55,424 bases of DNA from JAIBAI01 sp044238875. Lineage in GTDB: Bacteria; Bacteroidota; Bacteroidia; M30B66. The position numbers and the translations under genes are program-made. The stretch spans positions 1 to 55,424 of the forward strand of contig JBIICM010000002.1 in NCBI GenBank assembly GCA_044238875.1, given 5' to 3'. Shown here one piece after another: positions 1 through 7,081 of the stretch. The notes below the pieces were generated by a model. The model ran no database searches and was not told the origin of the DNA. It was given only the letters and a program-made list of their open reading frames with translations. Every line of letters begins with the position of its first letter. Position 1 is the stretch's first letter.

Positions 1-82
1 AACGCGCAAGATGATGCGTATGATGAACGACCGTAGTAAAATGGCCAACCTAATGCGGGGGATGCAGGCCATGAAACGCTAA
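1..82 (+). CDS. ffh: Signal recognition particle protein Ffh, C-terminal tail (partial)
   Basis: Only the last 26 codons are in the window, read in the frame that ends with TAA at 80-82. The tail is rich in Met, Lys and Arg, with repeated MM pairs, as expected for the end of the methionine-rich M domain of Ffh, the GTPase that binds signal peptides and SRP RNA. The next gene is folD, and ffh-folD is a common neighbour pair in Bacteroidota. The identification rests on composition and context because the GTPase domain lies outside the window. Confidence 0.65.
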   Translation, partial: TRKMMRMMNDRSKMANLMRGMQAMKR

Positions 83-92
83 ACTTTTGCGG

Positions 93-971
93 ATGAATCT
101 GCTTGATGGAAAGCTCGCGGCAGCCAGTATAAAGGAACGAATCTTATCGGTTACCTCAAAAATTCCACGTGATCTGCCGGTGCCGCAGCTTGCTGCAATT
201 CTAATCGGACATGATGGTGCAAGTGAAACTTATGTGGCAGCCAAAGTTAAAACCTGCGCACAGCTGGGGTTTAAATCGCACCTGATAAGATTTCCCGCTG
301 CTGTGAGTGAGCATGAATTGCTTGAAACTATCCACCAGCTGAATCATGATCCGCTGATTCACGGAATAATCGTTCAACTGCCGCTGCCTGATCATATTGA
401 TGCGCTGAAAGTATCAATGGCGGTTGATGTTGGCAAGGATGTAGATGGTTTTCACCCTGAAAATCTGGGTCGATTGATGCTCGGCTTGCCCGGTTTTATT
501 TCTGCAACCCCTAGGGGAATTCTGCTCCTTTTGCAGGAATTTGGTGTTGAAACCGCAGGAAAACATTGTGTGGTAGTTGGCCGAAGTAACATAGTGGGTA
601 CACCGGTGAGTCTGCTCATGAGCCGTAACAACAATCCCGGAAATTGCACCGTTACCCTCTGCCATAGCCGCACGCCTGATCTCGGGGGGGTTACCCGGCT
701 TGCAGATATTTTAATTGTGGCCCTAGGTAAACCCGGTTTGATTACCGCTGATATGGTTAAACCGGGGGCAGTAGTCATAGATGTTGGTATTACACGCATT
801 CCGGACAATACCAGCACAAAAGGCTACCGCATAAGCGGAGATGTCGATTTTAATGCTGTGGCACCGAAAACATCCTGGATTACCCCCGTACCCGGCGGGG
901 TAGGGGCAATGACCATCGCTGCGCTGATGCAAAATACACTCGAAGCCTGGCAAAGAACTGTAACTGCCTGA
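93..971 (+). CDS. folD: Bifunctional methylenetetrahydrofolate dehydrogenase / methenyltetrahydrofolate cyclohydrolase
   Basis: FolD interconverts 5,10-methylene-THF, 5,10-methenyl-THF and 10-formyl-THF in cytosolic one-carbon metabolism, using NAD(P). The 292-residue product has the family landmarks in order: the substrate-site YVAAKVKTC segment containing the catalytic lysine, GIIVQLPLP, DVDGFHPENLGRL, the Rossmann-type VVVGRSNIVGTPV, and the C-terminal PVPGGVGAMTIAALM. Length is normal for the family. I chose the ATG at 93 because MNLLDGK is the usual FolD N-terminus; an in-frame TTG two codons upstream (87) is less likely. It lies 10 bp after the ffh stop and 8 bp before queE, so the three genes probably share a transcript. 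Confidence 0.95.
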   Translation: MNLLDGKLAAASIKERILSVTSKIPRDLPVPQLAAILIGHDGASETYVAAKVKTCAQLGFKSHLIRFPAAVSEHELLETIHQLNHDPLIHGIIVQLPLPDHIDALKVSMAVDVGKDVDGFHPENLGRLMLGLPGFISATPRGILLLLQEFGVETAGKHCVVVGRSNIVGTPVSLLMSRNNNPGNCTVTLCHSRTPDLGGVTRLADILIVALGKPGLITADMVKPGAVVIDVGITRIPDNTSTKGYRISGDVDFNAVAPKTSWITPVPGGVGAMTIAALMQNTLEAWQRTVTA

Positions 972-979
972 AGGCCGCA

Positions 980-1612
980 ATGGATTACGAAAAGCAATTA
1001 CTTTTAGATTCAGGCCATTGGCTGCCGCTGATGGAAGACTTTTATACCATTCAGGGTGAGGGCTATCACACAGGCAAAGCAGCTTATTTTATCCGGCTTG
1101 GAGGTTGTGATGTGGGTTGTCACTGGTGCGATGTAAAAGAATCATGGAATGCTGATTTGCATCCGCTTACCTCAATTGAAGTGATAGCAGAAAAAGCGGC
1201 ATCCTGTGAATCGCGCTCGGTTGTGATTACCGGCGGCGAACCGATGATCTATAACCTTGACCCGCTTTGTGAAGTTTTAAGGGAAAAAGGGATTCAAATA
1301 TATCTTGAAACTTCAGGTTCGTGGCCACTCAGCGGTTCGTTCGACTGGATTTGTCTATCTCCAAAAAAGTTTAAAAAGCCCCTTCTGCAGTCACTGGAGA
1401 AAGCCGATGAGCTGAAGGTAATTATCTTCAACAAAAGTGATTTCAGCTGGGCTGAACAACATGCCGCGCAGGTAGGCGAAGCCTGCAGATTATACCTGCA
1501 GCCGGAATGGAGCAAGGCCGAAGAAATGATGCCCCAGATTGTTACATATGTAAAAAAGCATCCCCGTTGGATGGTGTCACTGCAAACACATAAATACATG
1601 CACATTCCCTGA
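980..1612 (+). CDS. queE: 7-carboxy-7-deazaguanine synthase (radical SAM)
   Basis: QueE is a radical SAM enzyme that converts 6-carboxytetrahydropterin to 7-carboxy-7-deazaguanine, a step in the pathway to queuosine in tRNA. The 210-residue protein starts with the FYTIQGEGYHTGKAAYFIRL block typical of QueE. It has a CX3CX2C cluster at Cys43, Cys47 and Cys50, as in many QueE proteins, followed by the TGGEPMIYN SAM-contact motif. The C-terminal HKYMHIP ending also fits the family. It starts 8 bp after folD and is followed after 6 bp by the glycosyltransferase gene. No other queuosine genes are in the window. Confidence 0.93.
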   Translation: MDYEKQLLLDSGHWLPLMEDFYTIQGEGYHTGKAAYFIRLGGCDVGCHWCDVKESWNADLHPLTSIEVIAEKAASCESRSVVITGGEPMIYNLDPLCEVLREKGIQIYLETSGSWPLSGSFDWICLSPKKFKKPLLQSLEKADELKVIIFNKSDFSWAEQHAAQVGEACRLYLQPEWSKAEEMMPQIVTYVKKHPRWMVSLQTHKYMHIP

Positions 1613-1618
1613 GTTGCG

Positions 1619-3571
1619 GTGAAGCTTTCTGTCGTTATAGTCAATTATAATGTAGAGCACTTTCTGGAGCAATGCCTTCAGTCGGTGAGAAAAGCCATGG
1701 CCGGCATAGATGGTGAAGTTTTCGTGGTTGATAATAACTCGGTAGATGGTTCTGTTCCTATGGTTCAGGAGAAATTTCCCGAGGTAAAGCTGATTACCAA
1801 CAGAGATAATCCGGGTTTCTCCAAGGCCAATAATCAGGCAATCAGAAAGGCCTCCGGAGAATATATCCTGCTGCTCAATCCTGATACAGTGGTGCAGGAA
1901 GATACACTTACCACCTGCATTCGTTTCATGGATGAACGTCCTGATAGCGGAGCCTGCGGGGTAAAGTTAATTGATGGGAAAGGTAAGTATTTGCCGGAGT
2001 CAAAACGAGGCATACCCTGGCCGTCAACCGCCTTTTACAAATTATCAGGCCTTTCAGCCCTGTTTCCCCGTTCAAAACGTTTTGGCCGTTATTATCTTGG
2101 TTTTTTGGATCCCGGACAGGTTCAGGAAATTGAGGTACTTTCAGGAGCCTTTATGTTTATCAGAAAAACTGCGCTTGAGAAAGCAGGTCTGCTCGACGAA
2201 AGCTTTTTTATGTATGGCGAGGATATTGATCTGAGTTACAGAATTCTTCAGGCAGGTTATAGTATTCATTACAACCCTGAAACGCGCATTATACATTACA
2301 GGGGTGAGAGCACCCGAAAAGGGAGCATTAATTATGTGCTGATTTTTTATCAGGCCATGATCATTTTTGCCCGCAAGCATTTTAGCAGCCGGCATGCCAG
2401 TTTGTTCAGTCTCCTGATCAGACTCGCTGTGTACCTTAGGGCAGGTTTGGCAATTGCCCGCAGGGTGGTAACATTTTTATGGTTACCCCTTACTGACTTT
2501 CTGCTTTTTGCCGGTGGCATGTATCTGCTTAAAAATTACTGGGCAGCCCGCAGCGGTATTTATTATCCGTATTCGTTTCTTTGGGTGGCAGTGCCCCTAT
2601 ATTGTCTTGCATGGGTGGCGGGTATCTGGCTGAGTGGAGGTTATGACAAACCTTTTCGTATTTCCAGATCTACCAGGGGATTACTGGCCGGCACCTTAAT
2701 AATTCTGCTAATCTATGCGCTGCTTGATGAGCAGTACCGCTATTCTCGCTTTCTTATTTTAATTGGTACTGCCTGGGCCGCACTGGCATCGGCTGGTATC
2801 CGGTTGGGAGCCAATCTACTTTTTTTTAGTAAACGCGGACTTACTGAAAATCTTCAAAAAAGAATCCTTATAGTAGGATTAAAAGATGAGGCCAATCGCA
2901 TCGGTGCGCTCCTCAGTCAGAGTCCTTTGAAGTTCTCCTACCTTGGAATCATTCATCCCGAGCCCCACCATTCCTGGCAGGAAGGCTATGCAGGCAATAT
3001 CAGCAGGTTAAAGGATATAGTCGAGATATTTTCAATTAATGAATTGATTTTTTGCGGCAGAGACCTGAGTTCAACCCGCATTATGGATTTGATGATGGAA
3101 ATCAGCCATCCTGATATTGAATACAAAATCGCCCCACCCGAAAGCCTGTTTATCATCGGAAGTAATTCTATCCAGGCAAGCGGTGAATTATATACAGTTG
3201 GATTAAATTCCATAGGCCGGCGGGAAAACAGGCGAAAAAAGCGTATGCTGGATATTTTAACTGCCTTTTTTTTATTAATGGTTTCTCCGGTTTTATTGTG
3301 GTTGCTTCACGAACGCAAGACTTTTTTCTCCAACCTTTTTGATTTGGCAACCGGAAAGCTCACCCTTGTGGGATACGCGAATGAGCAGCAGCTTACCAAA
3401 CTTCCGCAAATCAGAAAAGGCATTCTGAATCCGCTTGATACCTATTCCGGTTCCCTGCCGGCTGATGAACAAACACGTCATCAGGCGAATATACTTTATG
3501 CCAAGGATTACAGCGTGCAACATGATTTAGAAATTCTTTTTTCAGCCTGGAAAAAATTGGGGCGCCCGTAA
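1619..3571 (+). CDS. GT2 glycosyltransferase fused to a degenerate polyprenyl-phosphate sugar-phosphotransferase-like membrane module
   Basis: The first ~250 residues are a family 2 glycosyltransferase: LSVVIVNYN at 3-11, VVDNNS at 37-42, LLLNPDT at 84-90, LSGAFMFIRK at 174-183 and a GEDIDLSYR acidic motif at 200-208. Residues ~265-405 form about four or five membrane segments laid out like the N-terminus of WcaJ/WbaP-type enzymes, with GGYDKPFR at 340-347. A CoA_binding_3-like domain follows (KRILIVGLKDE from 414). The C-terminus (541-650) resembles the phosphoglycosyl transferase domain at its two ends (KRMLDI...SP; LVGY; AKDYSVQHDLEILF). The ~100-residue catalytic core expected between them is reduced to ~30 residues, so that domain is probably inactive. 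Start codon is GTG. It probably transfers a sugar to a lipid-linked or surface glycan; the substrate is unknown. Confidence 0.8.
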   Translation: MKLSVVIVNYNVEHFLEQCLQSVRKAMAGIDGEVFVVDNNSVDGSVPMVQEKFPEVKLITNRDNPGFSKANNQAIRKASGEYILLLNPDTVVQEDTLTTCIRFMDERPDSGACGVKLIDGKGKYLPESKRGIPWPSTAFYKLSGLSALFPRSKRFGRYYLGFLDPGQVQEIEVLSGAFMFIRKTALEKAGLLDESFFMYGEDIDLSYRILQAGYSIHYNPETRIIHYRGESTRKGSINYVLIFYQAMIIFARKHFSSRHASLFSLLIRLAVYLRAGLAIARRVVTFLWLPLTDFLLFAGGMYLLKNYWAARSGIYYPYSFLWVAVPLYCLAWVAGIWLSGGYDKPFRISRSTRGLLAGTLIILLIYALLDEQYRYSRFLILIGTAWAALASAGIRLGANLLFFSKRGLTENLQKRILIVGLKDEANRIGALLSQSPLKFSYLGIIHPEPHHSWQEGYAGNISRLKDIVEIFSINELIFCGRDLSSTRIMDLMMEISHPDIEYKIAPPESLFIIGSNSIQASGELYTVGLNSIGRRENRRKKRMLDILTAFFLLMVSPVLLWLLHERKTFFSNLFDLATGKLTLVGYANEQQLTKLPQIRKGILNPLDTYSGSLPADEQTRHQANILYAKDYSVQHDLEILFSAWKKLGRP

Positions 3572-3754
3572 CTTCACACCTCTATTTATAAAATTCCCGA
3601 CGGATAAATAATTAATAATTTGATAATCATGCAATTATTTATCTTTTAACACTATACTCTTAATGAATGGCAATTGAGCCCTGTATTATTCAGAAATAAT
3701 TCGATAAATTCGACCTCAGGGAATTAGCCCCGGAAACTTAAAATTTTTTCAGCT

Positions 3755-4054
3755 ATGAAAGTGAATATTCAATCTGTGCATTTTGATGCCGATAGCAAAC
3801 TGCTTAATTTTATCGAAGGAAAGTTGTCCAAGCTGGCCGGTCATTACGACCGGATTATTGAAAGTGAAGTAACGCTACGGCTTGACAAGGCTTCGAACAA
3901 TGAGAATAAAATTGCCGAAATACGGCTGCATGTGCCGGGTAACGACCTGTATGCCAGAAGGCAATGCAAAACCTTTGAAGAGGCTACAGATTTAACCGTT
4001 GATGCCCTGCGCAATCAGCTTGTTAAACATAAAGACAAGATCAGGCAGCTGTAA
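3755..4054 (+). CDS. hpf: Ribosome hibernation promoting factor (short HPF/RaiA type)
   Basis: This 99-residue protein belongs to the HPF/YfiA family that binds the 30S subunit in the mRNA/tRNA channel in stationary phase and stops translation. It has the beta-alpha-beta-beta-beta-alpha pattern of the family, starting with MKVNIQSVHFDAD and ending with an amphipathic helix containing the conserved DLTVDALRNQLVKHKDK stretch. The length matches short HPF, with no C-terminal dimerisation domain. It is separated by 183 bp from the preceding glycosyltransferase gene, so it probably has its own promoter. A weak candidate (TTTG at 3619, TATCTTTT at 3640) lies in that gap. It stands directly upstream of the tRNA-tuf operon. 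Confidence 0.93.
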   Translation: MKVNIQSVHFDADSKLLNFIEGKLSKLAGHYDRIIESEVTLRLDKASNNENKIAEIRLHVPGNDLYARRQCKTFEEATDLTVDALRNQLVKHKDKIRQL

Positions 4055-4117
4055 ATATCTGAAAGCAAATAAATTGCATATTTTTTCTTCTTGAAAGGCA
4101 AAATTCTTTTAAATTTA

Positions 4118-4148
4118 TTTGTCAGGGAATAAATCTTCCTTACATTTG
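4118..4148 (+). promoter_or_regulatory. Bacteroidota-type promoter of the tRNA-tuf operon
   Basis: A TTTG box at 4118-4121 and an exact TACATTTG box at 4141-4148 are separated by 19 bp. This matches the established Bacteroidota sigma factor consensus (TTTG at -33, TAnnTTTG at -7). It lies 65 bp upstream of the first tRNA and is the best promoter match in the window. Confidence 0.75.
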
Positions 4149-4213
4149 CACACCTTTTTTGAGGGGTGTAATAGTGTGTTTGTTTAATATTACACCTTTT
4201 TGGAAGGTCAAAA

Positions 4214-4286
4214 GCCGAAGTAGCTCAGCTGGTAGAGCAGCTGATTTGTAATCAGCTGGTCGGGGGTTCGAGTCCCTTCTTCGGCT
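4214..4286 (+). tRNA. tRNA-Thr (anticodon TGT)
   Basis: The 73-nt gene folds into a standard cloverleaf: acceptor arm GCCGAAG/CTTCGGC, D arm with AGCTCAGCTGGTAGAG, anticodon stem GCTGA/TCAGC with loop TTTGTAA (anticodon TGT), and T arm GGGTTCGAGTCCC. The discriminator is T and the 3' CCA is not fully encoded. It is first of four tRNAs before tuf, the same position as thrU in E. coli. Confidence 0.97.
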
Positions 4287-4317
4287 CCGTTCTTTAAAAA
4301 CACCTTCAAAAGAGGTA

Positions 4318-4403
4318 GGGGAGATAGCCAAGTGGCCAACGGCAACAGACTGTAAATCTGTCCTCTTCGGAGTTCGAAGGTTCGAATCCTTCTCTCCCCA
4401 CCA
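4318..4403 (+). tRNA. tRNA-Tyr (anticodon GTA)
   Basis: This class II tRNA has acceptor arm GGGGAGA/TCTCCCC, an anticodon stem ACAGA/TCTGT with loop CTGTAAA (anticodon GTA), a long variable arm (CCTCTTCGGAG region) and T arm AGGTTCGAATCCT. Discriminator A is followed by an encoded CCA (4401-4403). It is the second gene of the tRNA cluster, as in the E. coli thrU-tyrU-glyT-thrT-tufB operon. Confidence 0.97.
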
Positions 4404-4546
4404 GACAGAGAAGGGTCTAATGCAGGATTGCAATCCCGGTTTACCGGTGATAGTTTAGAAATGCTGATACGTTATACGGATATCAGGAATGATTTTCATT
4501 TGTATGTTTTTCATTCCACGTTATTTCGTTTCGTCAAAGCATAAAA

Positions 4547-4622
4547 GCGGAAGTAGCTCATTTGGTAGAGCATCAGCCTTCCAAGCTGAGGGTGGCGGGT
4601 TCGAGCCCCGTCTTCCGCTCCA
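4547..4622 (+). tRNA. tRNA-Gly (anticodon TCC)
   Basis: The cloverleaf has acceptor GCGGAAG/CTTCCGC, anticodon stem TCAGC/GCTGA with loop CTTCCAA (anticodon TCC), and T arm GGGTTCGAGCCCC. Discriminator T is followed by an encoded CCA. It is separated from tRNA-Tyr by a 143-bp spacer in which I see no gene and no convincing promoter. Confidence 0.97.
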
Positions 4623-4657
4623 ACTGACTATCCGGTGCGAGACACTCCTCTTTTTTT

Positions 4658-4729
4658 GCCGATGTAGCTCAGGGGTAGAGTACTTCCTTGGTAAGGAAGG
4701 GGTCACGGGTTCAAATCCCGTCATTGGCT
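4658..4729 (+). tRNA. tRNA-Thr (anticodon GGT)
   Basis: The 72-nt gene has acceptor GCCGATG/CATTGGC (one G-T pair), anticodon stem CTTCC/GGAAG with loop TTGGTAA (anticodon GGT), and T arm CGGGTTCAAATCCCG. CCA is not encoded. It ends 61 bp before tuf and is a different threonine isoacceptor from the one at 4214. Confidence 0.97.
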
Positions 4730-4790
4730 CTAATTTTGAACAAAACCAACAAACATCAAATAAAATAAACCAAAACACAGAAACAAAACC

Positions 4791-5978
4791 ATGGCTAAAG
4801 AAAAATTCGACCGATCCAAACCGCACGTAAATATCGGTACTATTGGTCACGTTGACCACGGCAAAACCACTCTTACGGCTGCAATCACGACTGTACTGGC
4901 TAACGCAGGTCTTTCTGAAGCCCGTTCATTCGATTCGATTGACAACGCACCCGAAGAAAAAGAACGTGGTATCACCATCAACACCTCTCACGTAGAGTAT
5001 TCAACAGCTAACCGCCATTATGCGCACGTTGACTGTCCGGGTCACGCTGACTATGTTAAGAACATGGTTACAGGTGCTGCTCAGATGGATGGCGCTATTT
5101 TGGTTGTTGCTGCTACTGACGGCCCGATGCCTCAGACACGTGAGCACATCCTTCTTGCCCGTCAGGTAGGTGTACCAAAAATAGTTGTTTTCATGAATAA
5201 AGTTGACATGGTTGATGACCCCGAGTTGTTAGACCTTGTTGAAATGGAAATTCGTGAGCTCCTCAGTTTCTATGAGTTTGATGGAGATAATACTCCTATC
5301 ATTCGTGGTTCTGCACTTGGTGGTCTGAATAATGATCCAAAATGGGTTCCGAAAATTATGGAACTGATGGAGGCTGTAGACAATTTCATTCCTATTCCTC
5401 CGCGTGACGTTGATAAGCCTTTCCTGATGCCGGTAGAAGACGTTTTTTCTATCACTGGTCGTGGAACTGTTGCTACAGGTCGTATCGAAAAAGGAGTTAT
5501 CAACTCTGGTGAAGAAGTTGAAATTCTCGGAATGCAGGTTGAAAAAATGAAGTCGACAGTAACAGGTGTTGAGATGTTCCGCAAAATTCTTGACCGCGGT
5601 GAGGCCGGTGATAATGTAGGTCTTCTTCTCCGTGGTATCGACAAAAAAGATATCCGTCGTGGAATGGTTATTGCCAAGCCTGGATCAATCACTCCTCATA
5701 CCAAATTCAAGGCCGAGGTTTACATCCTTAAAAAAGAAGAAGGCGGTCGTCATACTCCGTTCCACAACAAGTACCGTCCACAGTTTTACCTTCGTACAAC
5801 TGACGTAACAGGTGAAATTACTTTACCAGAAGGCCGCGAAATGGTGGTACCTGGCGATAACGTTACCATTCAGGTAAGTCTGATCGTTCCGGTTGCCATG
5901 GATAAGGGGCTCCGGTTCGCTATTCGTGAAGGTGGCCGCACCGTTGGTGCAGGTCAGGTTACTGAAATCATCGAGTAA
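4791..5978 (+). CDS. tuf: Elongation factor Tu
   Basis: EF-Tu is the GTPase that delivers aminoacyl-tRNA to the ribosomal A site. The 395-residue protein has all signatures: G1 GHVDHGKT at 19-26, the RGITINTSHVEY switch I segment, DCPGH, NKVD, and the two C-terminal beta-barrel domains with FRKILDRGEAGDN and GGRTVGAGQVTEI. It is co-oriented with the four upstream tRNAs and is followed by a hairpin terminator, then tRNA-Trp and secE. Codon use is more restricted than in neighbouring genes, as expected for a very highly expressed gene. Only this copy is in the window. Confidence 0.99.
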   Translation: MAKEKFDRSKPHVNIGTIGHVDHGKTTLTAAITTVLANAGLSEARSFDSIDNAPEEKERGITINTSHVEYSTANRHYAHVDCPGHADYVKNMVTGAAQMDGAILVVAATDGPMPQTREHILLARQVGVPKIVVFMNKVDMVDDPELLDLVEMEIRELLSFYEFDGDNTPIIRGSALGGLNNDPKWVPKIMELMEAVDNFIPIPPRDVDKPFLMPVEDVFSITGRGTVATGRIEKGVINSGEEVEILGMQVEKMKSTVTGVEMFRKILDRGEAGDNVGLLLRGIDKKDIRRGMVIAKPGSITPHTKFKAEVYILKKEEGGRHTPFHNKYRPQFYLRTTDVTGEITLPEGREMVVPGDNVTIQVSLIVPVAMDKGLRFAIREGGRTVGAGQVTEIIE

Positions 5979-6001
5979 TCTGTTAAATAACTTAAGATTC
6001 A

Positions 6002-6039
6002 AAGGTGCTCCGGTTGGAATTTCAGCCGGGCGCCTTTTT
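6002..6039 (+). terminator. Rho-independent terminator after tuf
   Basis: A hairpin with stem AAGGTGC/GCGCCTT (one T-G pair) continuing into CCGG/CCGG is followed directly by TTTTT. It starts 24 bp after the tuf stop codon and separates the tRNA-tuf unit from the tRNA-Trp-secE-nusG unit, unless it is only partial. Confidence 0.75.
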
Positions 6040-6063
6040 ATCCTGTTATACGGTATCATTTTT

Positions 6064-6107
6064 ACGGGTGTAGCTCTCCCGATAGCTATCGGGAGGTAGA
6101 GTAGCGG
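6064..6107 (+). pseudogene. Truncated 5' copy of tRNA-Trp with a palindrome in the D-loop
   Basis: Bases 6064-6076 (ACGGGTGTAGCTC) and 6095-6107 (GGTAGAGTAGCGG) are identical to the 5' half of the functional tRNA-Trp that starts at 6141. In this copy the four D-loop bases AATT are replaced by an 18-bp perfect palindrome. After 6107 the similarity stops, so there is no anticodon loop, T arm or 3' acceptor strand in direct orientation. It is therefore not a functional tRNA. The following ~14 bases (GGAGGGCTCCAGCC) loosely resemble the inverted T-arm region, but that match is short and could be chance. Confidence 0.75.
6076..6095. repeat. 20-bp perfect palindrome inside the partial tRNA-Trp copy
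   Basis: CTCCCGATAGCTATCGGGAG reads the same on both strands. The inner 18 bp replace the D-loop AATT of the duplicated tRNA-Trp sequence, and the outer C and G belong to the flanking tRNA sequence. I found no second copy in this window. It may be a copy of a genome-wide palindromic repeat family, which cannot be tested here. Confidence 0.8.
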
Positions 6108-6140
6108 AGGGCTCCAGCCATAAAACGATGAAACAAACAT

Positions 6141-6213
6141 ACGGGTGTAGCTCAATTGGTAGAGTAGCGGTCTCCAAAACCGTTGGCTGGGGGTTCGAGT
6201 CCCTCCTCCCGTG
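6141..6213 (+). tRNA. tRNA-Trp (anticodon CCA)
   Basis: The 73-nt gene has D arm AGCTCAATTGGTAGAG, anticodon stem GCGGT/ACCGT (one G-T pair) with loop CTCCAAA (anticodon CCA), and T arm GGGGGTTCGAGTCCCTC. The acceptor arm ACGGGTG/CTCCCGT pairs except for one T-T mismatch at the sixth position. Discriminator is G. It sits between tuf and secE, a position seen in many bacteria. Confidence 0.95.
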
Positions 6214-6230
6214 CAAACAAAATATAAAGC

Positions 6231-6428
6231 ATGTCAAAGCTTCGAGAATATATTAGTGAATCATACAATGAACTGATGCATAAGGTAAGTTGGCCAACCT
6301 ACAGCGAACTTATGTCATCAGCTCTAATCGTGATGATTTCTTCCCTGATCATAGCCCTGCTTATTTTCTTTATGGATTCGGCTTTCAGCAATGTGATGGA
6401 ATTGTTTTATGATCTGTTCAAAGTTTAA
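6231..6428 (+). CDS. secE: Preprotein translocase subunit SecE
   Basis: SecE is the essential small subunit that clamps SecY in the general secretion channel of the inner membrane. The 65-residue protein has an amphipathic N-terminal helix, the conserved KVSWPTYSEL turn before the membrane, and a single transmembrane helix at about residues 29-50. This is the short single-helix form found in most bacteria. It begins 17 bp after tRNA-Trp and ends 2 bp before nusG, the standard secE-nusG pair. Confidence 0.96.
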   Translation: MSKLREYISESYNELMHKVSWPTYSELMSSALIVMISSLIIALLIFFMDSAFSNVMELFYDLFKV

Positions 6429-6430
6429 CC

Positions 6431-6982
6431 ATGACGGAAGAGTCGGTAAATATTAAAAAGTGGTACGTTGTTCGTGCCGTCAGCGGTAAGGAAAAAAAGG
6501 TCAAGGAGTATATTGACTCTGAAATTGTGCATCATAATATTCAGGATTATATATCACAAGTACTCATTCCCACTGAAAAAGTTTATCAGATTCGCAACGG
6601 TAAAAAGGTCAGTAAGGAAAGAAATTATTTTCCGGGATATATTATGGTTGAAGCCATGATGGTTGGTGAGGTTCCGCACATTCTAAAAAATATTCCTGGG
6701 GTGATCGGGTTCTTAGGTGACAAAGGCCAGCCTATTCCGCTGAGACCAGCCGAAGTAAATCGTATTCTCGGTAAAGTAGATGAGTTGTCTGAAAGTGGAA
6801 CTGAAATTAATATTCCATTTGTGATTGGTGAATCGGTGAAAGTTATTGATGGTCCGTTTAATAGTTTTACCGGAACCATTGAAGAGATCAATGAGGAGAA
6901 AAAGAAATTGACTGTTATGGTAAAGATTTTCGGGCGTAAAACCCCGCTTGAACTGAACTACATGCAGGTAGAAAAGGAATAA
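6431..6982 (+). CDS. nusG: Transcription termination/antitermination factor NusG
   Basis: NusG binds the RNA polymerase clamp and links it to Rho or to the leading ribosome. The 183-residue protein has the NGN domain (KKWYVVRAVSGKEKKVKEYI near the start; FPGYIMVEAMM; IPGVIGFLG) and a C-terminal KOW domain (GESVKVIDGPFNSFTGTI). It starts 2 bp after secE and is followed by a 99-bp leader and then rplK. Confidence 0.97.
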   Translation: MTEESVNIKKWYVVRAVSGKEKKVKEYIDSEIVHHNIQDYISQVLIPTEKVYQIRNGKKVSKERNYFPGYIMVEAMMVGEVPHILKNIPGVIGFLGDKGQPIPLRPAEVNRILGKVDELSESGTEINIPFVIGESVKVIDGPFNSFTGTIEEINEEKKKLTVMVKIFGRKTPLELNYMQVEKE

Positions 6983-7081
6983 AAACAGTGGAAATCCAGT
7001 TGCCGCCGGAGTTGTCTTCTCCGACAAATGCTTCCCTTCTTCCGGCACAACAAGGAACCGCGATTCAATAAACAAGTAAAA
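6983..7081 (+). promoter_or_regulatory. rplK leader with a possible ribosomal-protein control hairpin
   Basis: The 99-bp gap between nusG and rplK can form a stem GCCGGA (from about 7004)/TCCGGC (about 7040) enclosing a smaller TTGTC/GACAA hairpin. In E. coli and other bacteria protein L1 represses its own operon by binding the L11 leader, so this gap is the expected place for such a site. I cannot show that this fold is the L1 site; the assignment is by position only. Confidence 0.3.

Noticed and set aside
452..817. 121-codon antisense frame within folD
   Set aside because: folD is complete on the other strand with all motifs; the antisense product shows no recognisable domain.
4140..4433. 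Minus-strand open frame over tRNA-Thr and tRNA-Tyr
   Set aside because: It is the reverse translation of two tRNA genes, a classic false protein; the tRNA cloverleafs explain the sequence.
4489..4859. Open frames on both strands over tRNA-Gly and tRNA-Thr(GGT)
   Set aside because: They run through two tRNAs and the start of tuf and have no independent support.
6046..6237. Minus-strand 63-codon frame over tRNA-Trp and its partial copy
   Set aside because: Explained by tRNA-Trp and the truncated copy; encodes the same kind of spurious peptide as other antisense tRNA frames.
7028..7081. Upstream ATG extending rplK by 18 residues
   Set aside because: The extension is unlike any L11 N-terminus and lies in the likely regulatory leader.
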